NCBI GenBank assembly: GCA_024642295.1
Contig: JAHEBK010000115.1
Span: 1 to 6,081 of the forward strand
Source: Flavobacterium sp.
GTDB taxonomy: Bacteria > Bacteroidota > Bacteroidia > Flavobacteriales > Flavobacteriaceae
Length of the DNA: 6,081 bases
Direction: 5' to 3'
A program made the position numbers and the translations under genes. Of the stretch, positions 1-6,081 are shown piece after piece. Position 1 is the stretch's first letter; every line of letters starts with the position of its first letter. Under the pieces are notes generated by a model that was not told where the DNA came from, did no database searches, and saw only the letters and a list, made by a program, of their open reading frames with translations.

Positions 1-44
1 GTTATAATCTTAACAATCAACCTTTTTAAAAAAATTATTTACAG

Positions 45-90
45 AAAAGAAAAAAGAACTAAATACAAATCAAAATGACACTTAGTTCTT
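45..90 (-). terminator. Rho-independent-type terminator after ligA
   Basis: A perfect 9-base inverted repeat (AAGAACTAA at 54-62, TTAGTTCTT at 82-90) encloses a 19-base loop. Read on the minus strand it begins 19 bases after the ligA stop and is followed by a broken T tract, TTTTCTTTT (53 down to 45). The stem is A/U-rich with only two G-C pairs, so it is weak by E. coli standards, but such hairpins are common in low-GC Bacteroidota. On the plus strand the stem is also followed by a T-rich run (91-105), so it could stop transcription from both sides if a gene converges from the left of the window. Confidence 0.6.
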
Positions 91-109
91 ATTCTATTTT
101 GTTTTAACA

Positions 110-2131
<2,022 letters not shown>

Positions 2132-2136
2132 CTAAA

Positions 2137-2174
2137 ATTGTTTTAAACGTTAGATATTGATTTTCTAAAACAAT
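2137..2174. repeat. 9-base inverted repeat before ligA
   Basis: ATTGTTTTA (2137-2145) and TAAAACAAT (2166-2174) are perfect reverse complements around a 20-base spacer. The repeat lies 18 to 55 bases upstream of the ligA start codon. If ligA is transcribed from the candidate promoter at 2207-2214, the repeat would fall in the leader RNA and could form a weak A/U hairpin; it could equally be a protein-binding site. Matches of this length arise by chance in such A+T-rich DNA, so a function is only a possibility. Confidence 0.25.
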
Positions 2175-2206
2175 GCTACTTGGTTTGCATCAATATTATT
2201 ATGCAA

Positions 2207-2214
2207 CAAAAATA
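2207..2214 (-). promoter_or_regulatory. Candidate -7 element for ligA
   Basis: On the minus strand this reads TATTTTTG, an exact match to the Bacteroidota sigma-factor -7 consensus TAnnTTTG. It would start a transcript near 2200, with a leader of about 80 bases before the ligA ATG. No TTG-type -33 element is visible at the expected distance upstream, and the motif is A/T-rich enough to arise by chance, so the call is tentative. Confidence 0.35.
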
Positions 2215-2563
2215 ATTAAATTAAAATGTTGACTAATTAAATCAGAAAAATGTTTACATAATTTCTTTTTTAATATTCCAGAAGTATTTAATCGATATTG
2301 GCCAAATTATTTCTTAGCTAAAATAAATTTATCAGCATTCCTTTTCTGATAGTAAAATAACTAGATTATCTACTTAACACCGTACAATTTGTTATTACAA
2401 AAACTACTAAAGCTATATCAAACAGCTATTTAAACGCAAATATATAACTTGTATTTTTTCTCCATAATCAATACTATAATTTGAATATAGTCTTTGAATA
2501 ATCATAAAATAATTTAATGCATTGTATAACATATATAAATAAAAATATATGGTTATTTAAATA

Positions 2564-2571
2564 CACCTTTG
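2564..2571 (+). promoter_or_regulatory. Candidate -7 element for the dab operon
   Basis: CACCTTTG differs from the Bacteroidota -7 consensus TAnnTTTG only in its first base; a TA also lies directly before it at 2562-2563. Transcription would begin at about 2576-2580, giving a leader of roughly 25-30 bases before the ATG at 2606, which is a sensible position. There is no TTG at the spacing expected for a -33 element (about 2540-2547 is only A and T). It is the best plus-strand candidate in the gap. Confidence 0.4.
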
Positions 2572-2605
2572 TAAAGAAATAATAACAACTTAAAAAAATT
2601 TCAAA

Positions 2606-2896
2606 ATGGAAAAAAAAACGAACACAAAAAAGATGACTTTCAAAATAATTGATGGCACTTTTTTACCAAATGAAACAATAGAAATTATTAACCATATTAT
2701 TCAAAAGAAAATTAATTTCCATGAGTTACGAAATTTCAGTGAAACTGTTCGTTTTGGAATAAATAATAATAATTCTGAAGAACGGATTTCCACATTACTA
2801 TCCTATCAAAATGAATTAGCCAATTATATTGAGAAATCCATTGGCAAAGACCAATTATTAGATATCAAAGCAACAATATCTATTGAATTTCACTAA
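2606..2896 (+). CDS. Small uncharacterised protein, first gene of the dab set
   Basis: A 96-residue soluble protein that I cannot assign to a characterised family. After a lysine-rich start (MEKKTNTKK) the likely fold is a beta strand (FKIIDGTF, 12-19), a helix (about 22-42, containing KINFHELRNFS), a linker with RFG (49-51) and four asparagines, a second helix (about 57-79) and a final strand (LLDIKATISIEF, 84-95). The IDG-x-F, INFH-x-L and RFG motifs resemble small hypothetical proteins I recall from Bacteroidota, but no function is known to me. It has no signal peptide, membrane segment or cysteine. It does not resemble a P-II regulator, which some dab loci carry. The ATG at 2606 follows an A-rich stretch; M10 (2633), right before the first strand, is an alternative start. 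Its stop lies 17 bases before dabB, so co-transcription is likely. A role as an accessory or regulatory partner of the pump is inference only. Confidence 0.8.
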   Translation: MEKKTNTKKMTFKIIDGTFLPNETIEIINHIIQKKINFHELRNFSETVRFGINNNNSEERISTLLSYQNELANYIEKSIGKDQLLDIKATISIEFH

Positions 2897-2913
2897 TAAT
2901 AAAAAATTACAAA

Positions 2914-4509
2914 ATGTCTGAAAATATACTTTTATCCCTAATTCTGCTTTCACCACTACTTTTTTTCATCATTGCAATCAGTAGTTATTTTAAATCTACA
3001 ATTAGTATTAACATTTTAAAAACAATTACAAATGCTGGAGCCCTTTTTTACTTCATAATTTCTATACTTACAGCTATTTTAGTTTACAAACAGGGTTTAA
3101 TTCAAAGTGATCTACTAGGGTTCTATCAACTAGGAATAAGCTTCAGATTAGATTCAATAGCAGTATGTATGTTTATAATGGTTGCGTTTTTAAGTTTTGT
3201 AATTATCAAATTTAGTAATAACTATCTTGATGGTGACAACCGTCAAGGTATTTTCTTTGGACGTTTAGCAGCAACTATTGCTTCAGTGCAATTGTTAATT
3301 CTCTCTGGAAATATTGGTGTATTATTTATTTCGTGGATACTTACAAGCATTTGTTTAAACAAACTATTGATTTATTATCCCGATAGAATTTTAGCTCAAA
3401 TTGCAGCGCATAAAAAATTTATCGTCGCTAGAATTGCTGATATTACGCTATTTATAGCATTTGCTTTAATATATACAGCAACCGAAACAGGAAACCTTGA
3501 AGCAATATTTTTAAATATTCAAAATCAAGTCATCAATGAAACGATTCCTTATTCAATTAAAGTTGCCGCTTGTTTTTTAGCAATCGCAGCATTATTCAAA
3601 TCAGCACAATTCCCCACTCATGGTTGGCTTACTGAAGTAATGGAAACACCTACTCCAGTTTCAGCGCTACTTCATGCAGGTTTACTAAACGCAGGGCCCT
3701 TTCTTATTATCAGGATGGCTTTTGTTTTTGAGACTTCTCATTATGCTGGAGCGCTTTTAATTCTAATAGGAGGAATAACAGCACTTTTTGCTTCAAGTAT
3801 CTATTTGACTCAAACTTCTGTGAAAACAGCACTTGCATATTCGAGTATTTCACATATGGGTTTTAGTCTTTTTTTATGCGGTATCGGATTTTATTCTGCT
3901 GCTATGTTGCACATGGTTGCTCATTCTTTTTACAAAGCGCATGCTTTTCTATCATCGGGTAATTTATTTGAGAGCGATTTAAACATCAACAGAAATAAAA
4001 AATACGGCACCACTAGTTTATCAAAAATCATTCTTGCTTTCTTAACTTGTATTGGATTAATTATCGTAATAGTTTTAAATTTAAAAAACAATTATCAAGC
4101 CAGTAATGCAACCTTAATATTAGCTACCATTGTTCTTCTTGGATTGAGTAGGTTATTATTAGAATCCATCCTTTTCAAACATACTTTAAAAGTAATAGTA
4201 ATTACAGTGCTTGGAATAGTAATTATATGGCATTCATTTTCATACGGAGAATGGATTTCTCATCTCACTTTTAGCCAAACGCTTCCAACAGAATCCATAA
4301 TGAACTGGGCACAATTAGCAGTTTCAATAGTGGTTTTAATTTGTTTCTCAGCATCAGTTGGTTTTCAAATAATAACACCATTGCTGCAAAATAACAAAAG
4401 TGTATCCTCTTTTTATATACATCTAAAAAACGGATTTTATACCAACACTATTTTCGACAAACTTGTAGGAGCCTTAAAAACTAATAAGTATATAAATACT
4501 AATCATTAA
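2914..4509 (+). CDS. dabB: DabB/MpsA-type membrane subunit of the inorganic carbon transporter
   Basis: A 531-residue polytopic inner-membrane protein of the NuoL/NdhF/MrpA proton-antiporter family, with about 14-15 hydrophobic segments. Family marks are FRLDS (77-81), W141 with LTS-x-x-L-x-KLL (143-152), RIADITLF (173-180), K229 in ALFKSAQFPTHGWL (226-239), the signature VMETPTPVSALLHAG (242-256), SVKTALAYSSISHMG (302-316) and H333/H337/K341 in LHMVAHSFYKAHAFL. GWLTEVMETPTPVSALLHAG followed by LNAGPFLIIRMA is typical of DabB/MpsA rather than complex I. No other complex I or Mrp genes flank it, and dabA follows after 39 bases. In characterised systems DabB recruits DabA to the membrane and supplies energy through H+ or Na+ flow; which ion is used here cannot be read from sequence. 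The C-terminal HLKNGFYTNTIFDKLVG region is present, so it appears full length. The ATG follows an A-rich stretch without a Shine-Dalgarno sequence. It is often annotated as NADH dehydrogenase subunit 5, which is misleading here. Confidence 0.93.
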   Translation: MSENILLSLILLSPLLFFIIAISSYFKSTISINILKTITNAGALFYFIISILTAILVYKQGLIQSDLLGFYQLGISFRLDSIAVCMFIMVAFLSFVIIKFSNNYLDGDNRQGIFFGRLAATIASVQLLILSGNIGVLFISWILTSICLNKLLIYYPDRILAQIAAHKKFIVARIADITLFIAFALIYTATETGNLEAIFLNIQNQVINETIPYSIKVAACFLAIAALFKSAQFPTHGWLTEVMETPTPVSALLHAGLLNAGPFLIIRMAFVFETSHYAGALLILIGGITALFASSIYLTQTSVKTALAYSSISHMGFSLFLCGIGFYSAAMLHMVAHSFYKAHAFLSSGNLFESDLNINRNKKYGTTSLSKIILAFLTCIGLIIVIVLNLKNNYQASNATLILATIVLLGLSRLLLESILFKHTLKVIVITVLGIVIIWHSFSYGEWISHLTFSQTLPTESIMNWAQLAVSIVVLICFSASVGFQIITPLLQNNKSVSSFYIHLKNGFYTNTIFDKLVGALKTNKYINTNH

Positions 4510-4548
4510 TCAAAATTACTTTAATTAATCCTAAAAAAAATAAAAGCC

Positions 4549-6081
4549 ATGCAAATAGAAAATACAGAAGAAACAATATCATTTACAACTCCAAAAATGC
4601 ATATTTCAGTTGAACAAAGAATTGATGAAGTTTGTCTCAAAGTAGCTCCATTATGGTCATTAGAAAATTTTATAGCAGTAAATCCATATATGAGTTACGC
4701 TAGTAAAAAGTTTGAAAAGTCAGTACAGGAACTTGCTTACATTACTGAAATAGACTCTACCATGCCTACAGAATATTATTTAGACAAGATCAATAACAAT
4801 GAAATATTAGCACATGATATTAAAAAAGCACTAAAAAACTCCTCTGGAAGTTTTAATGATAATCCTGATGAATTCATTAAGAGTATTGTTATAACCAAAC
4901 AGAAAAACTCTAAATCACCAACAATAGGAACAGTAATAGAAATAGCATCTCAAATAACAAACAAAGATTGGCAACGATTTGCTCTACAAAGAATATCTCT
5001 TTGGTGCGCGGCTTACTTTGATAAAGGTCAAGCACAAATAAACTTCACAAATAACGAAAATCTTTTTCTCTCTTGGAAAGAAGAAACTCTGATAGACCGA
5101 ACAGCTGAAATTGCAGGTCTATTAGATTTTAAAAACAAGTTAAAAAACATTCCAAACCATTCATTAGAAGCCATTAAATACAATCTATCAATTTTGGGGT
5201 TAAAAGAAACTGCAGCTTCATTCTACTTACAAAGATTATTAATGAGCTTAAACGGATGGTCAGGTTATGCATCAAAATTAGATTATGAAGCAAAATTAGA
5301 AAGTAAAAAATCTAATGTAGTTCAAGAAATTCTTGCCGTACTCACAAGTTGGGAAGTATGTACATTTTTAGCTCTCAAAAATGAAATGCTTATTGAGAAA
5401 TGGAATGAAACCGTTAATAATTTTGAAAAAATTGAAGAAGGTAAAATATACGACCACAAAATTCAGGAAAAAATTATCCTACAAGAAGCACTTAATTTTT
5501 CAGTACAAAGAAAAGTAATTGAACAAATTAATACTACAAAAAATTCGACTGAAACAACACAAGCTGAAATACAAGCTGTATTTTGTATTGATGTTCGTTC
5601 AGAAGTGTACAGAAGAAATTTAGAACAAATAAATACTAAAATTCAAACACTAGGTTTTGCTGGTTTCTTCGGTTTTCCTGTAAATTTTTATCCACTTGGC
5701 AAACAACATAGAAAAATTCAAAGTCCTGCGCTTTTAATGCCAAAATTAAATATTTTAGAAAAAATTAAAGATCATACAAAAAACAATAAAATACTAAAAC
5801 AACTACACCTAAAAGAAGATATTTCAAGCTTATGGAAGACTTTTAAATCAGGTTCGGTTAGTTGTTTTGTATTTGTAAGTCCACTAGGATTACTTTACAT
5901 ACCAAAATTAATTTTTGAAACATTTAAACTCTCAACTGGAGACAAACGATATTCATTATTGACCAAAAGAATAAAAACAAGAACAACAATTGTTAGTTTA
6001 AAATGCAATAACGAATTAGGGATTCCACTTGAAACACAAGTCGAAATGGCTAAAAATGCCTTGACTGCCATGTCTCTAACT
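4549..6081 (+). CDS. dabA: DabA (DUF2309/UPF0753), inorganic carbon transporter subunit, 3'-truncated by window
   Basis: The first 511 codons of a protein that is usually about 800 residues long; the frame is open to the window edge. DabA is a peripheral cytoplasmic zinc protein distantly related to beta-carbonic anhydrases that hydrates CO2 when bound to DabB. Family marks include APLWSLENFIAVNP (33-46), NGWSGYASKLDYE (235-247), QAVFCIDVRSE (342-352) and LGFAGFFGF (368-376). In FCIDVRSE, C346 and D348 correspond to the zinc-site residues C351 and D353 of the Halothiobacillus protein, and R350 to the arginine of the Asp-Arg pair. The remaining His and Cys ligands (around 524 and 539 there) lie beyond the window. 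The ATG at 4549 is the first in frame after a TAA at 4522; M17 (4597) is less likely. It starts 39 bases after dabB, with an A-rich stretch before the ATG. It has no signal peptide or evident membrane helix; the hydrophobic stretch around 436-460 looks amphipathic. Confidence 0.93.
   Translation, partial: MQIENTEETISFTTPKMHISVEQRIDEVCLKVAPLWSLENFIAVNPYMSYASKKFEKSVQELAYITEIDSTMPTEYYLDKINNNEILAHDIKKALKNSSGSFNDNPDEFIKSIVITKQKNSKSPTIGTVIEIASQITNKDWQRFALQRISLWCAAYFDKGQAQINFTNNENLFLSWKEETLIDRTAEIAGLLDFKNKLKNIPNHSLEAIKYNLSILGLKETAASFYLQRLLMSLNGWSGYASKLDYEAKLESKKSNVVQEILAVLTSWEVCTFLALKNEMLIEKWNETVNNFEKIEEGKIYDHKIQEKIILQEALNFSVQRKVIEQINTTKNSTETTQAEIQAVFCIDVRSEVYRRNLEQINTKIQTLGFAGFFGFPVNFYPLGKQHRKIQSPALLMPKLNILEKIKDHTKNNKILKQLHLKEDISSLWKTFKSGSVSCFVFVSPLGLLYIPKLIFETFKLSTGDKRYSLLTKRIKTRTTIVSLKCNNELGIPLETQVEMAKNALTAMSLT

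Noticed and set aside
2241..2350. Perfect 9-base inverted repeat ATCAGAAAA / TTTTCTGAT with a 92-base spacer
   Set aside because: It does not extend beyond 9 bases, and by rough estimate a few such pairs are expected by chance in 486 bases at this A+T content. No mobile-element gene or target-site duplication accompanies it.
2475..2496. Further promoter-like strings TAATTTG and TAGTCTTTG in the gap
   Set aside because: Each is off by one base in the spacing of TAnnTTTG and neither has a TTG at the right distance upstream. The candidate at 2564-2571 is closer to consensus and better placed.
2914..4509. Reading the membrane protein as complex I subunit NuoL or an Mrp antiporter subunit
   Set aside because: No other nuo or mrp genes are present, dabA follows immediately, and the TEVMETPTPVSALLHAG...NAGPFLIIR region fits the DabB/MpsA subgroup better.
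4505..4530. ATTAAT / ATTAAT palindromic pair between dabB and dabA
   Set aside because: It is only six A/T bases per arm with no T tract after it, so it is not a convincing terminator. The 39-base gap is better read as internal to an operon.

Overview
The window is about 70% A+T. It looks like a chromosomal segment from a Flavobacterium-like member of the Bacteroidota. The support is the style of the LigA protein (the N-terminal [18 protein letters not shown] region), start codons preceded by A-rich stretches with no Shine-Dalgarno sequence, and -7 promoter elements of the Bacteroidota TAnnTTTG type. The genus is inferred from memory of related proteins, not from a search.

Layout: a complete NAD+-dependent DNA ligase gene (ligA, 110-2119) lies on the minus strand, with an A/U-rich hairpin terminator just beyond its stop (45-90). 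A 486-base, very A+T-rich gap without a gene (2120-2605) separates it from a divergent plus-strand gene set. That set is a small uncharacterised gene of 96 codons (2606-2896), dabB (2914-4509) and the first 511 codons of dabA (4549 to the window edge). The gaps between these three genes are 17 and 39 bases and all point the same way, so they probably form one operon.

DabB is a NuoL/MrpA-like membrane subunit. DabA (DUF2309/UPF0753) is a cytoplasmic zinc protein related to beta-carbonic anhydrases. In characterised relatives (DAB of Halothiobacillus, MpsAB of Staphylococcus) the two form a membrane complex that couples cation flow to CO2 hydration and so accumulates bicarbonate. In a presumed heterotroph the bicarbonate would feed anaplerotic and biosynthetic carboxylases. 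The visible part of DabA keeps the Cys-x-Asp-x-Arg active-site motif; the other two expected zinc ligands lie beyond the window.

The Dab pair is a described system. The least explained element is the small leader gene, which has no function I can assign and is positioned to be co-expressed with the pump. ligA is a housekeeping gene with no evident functional link to it.
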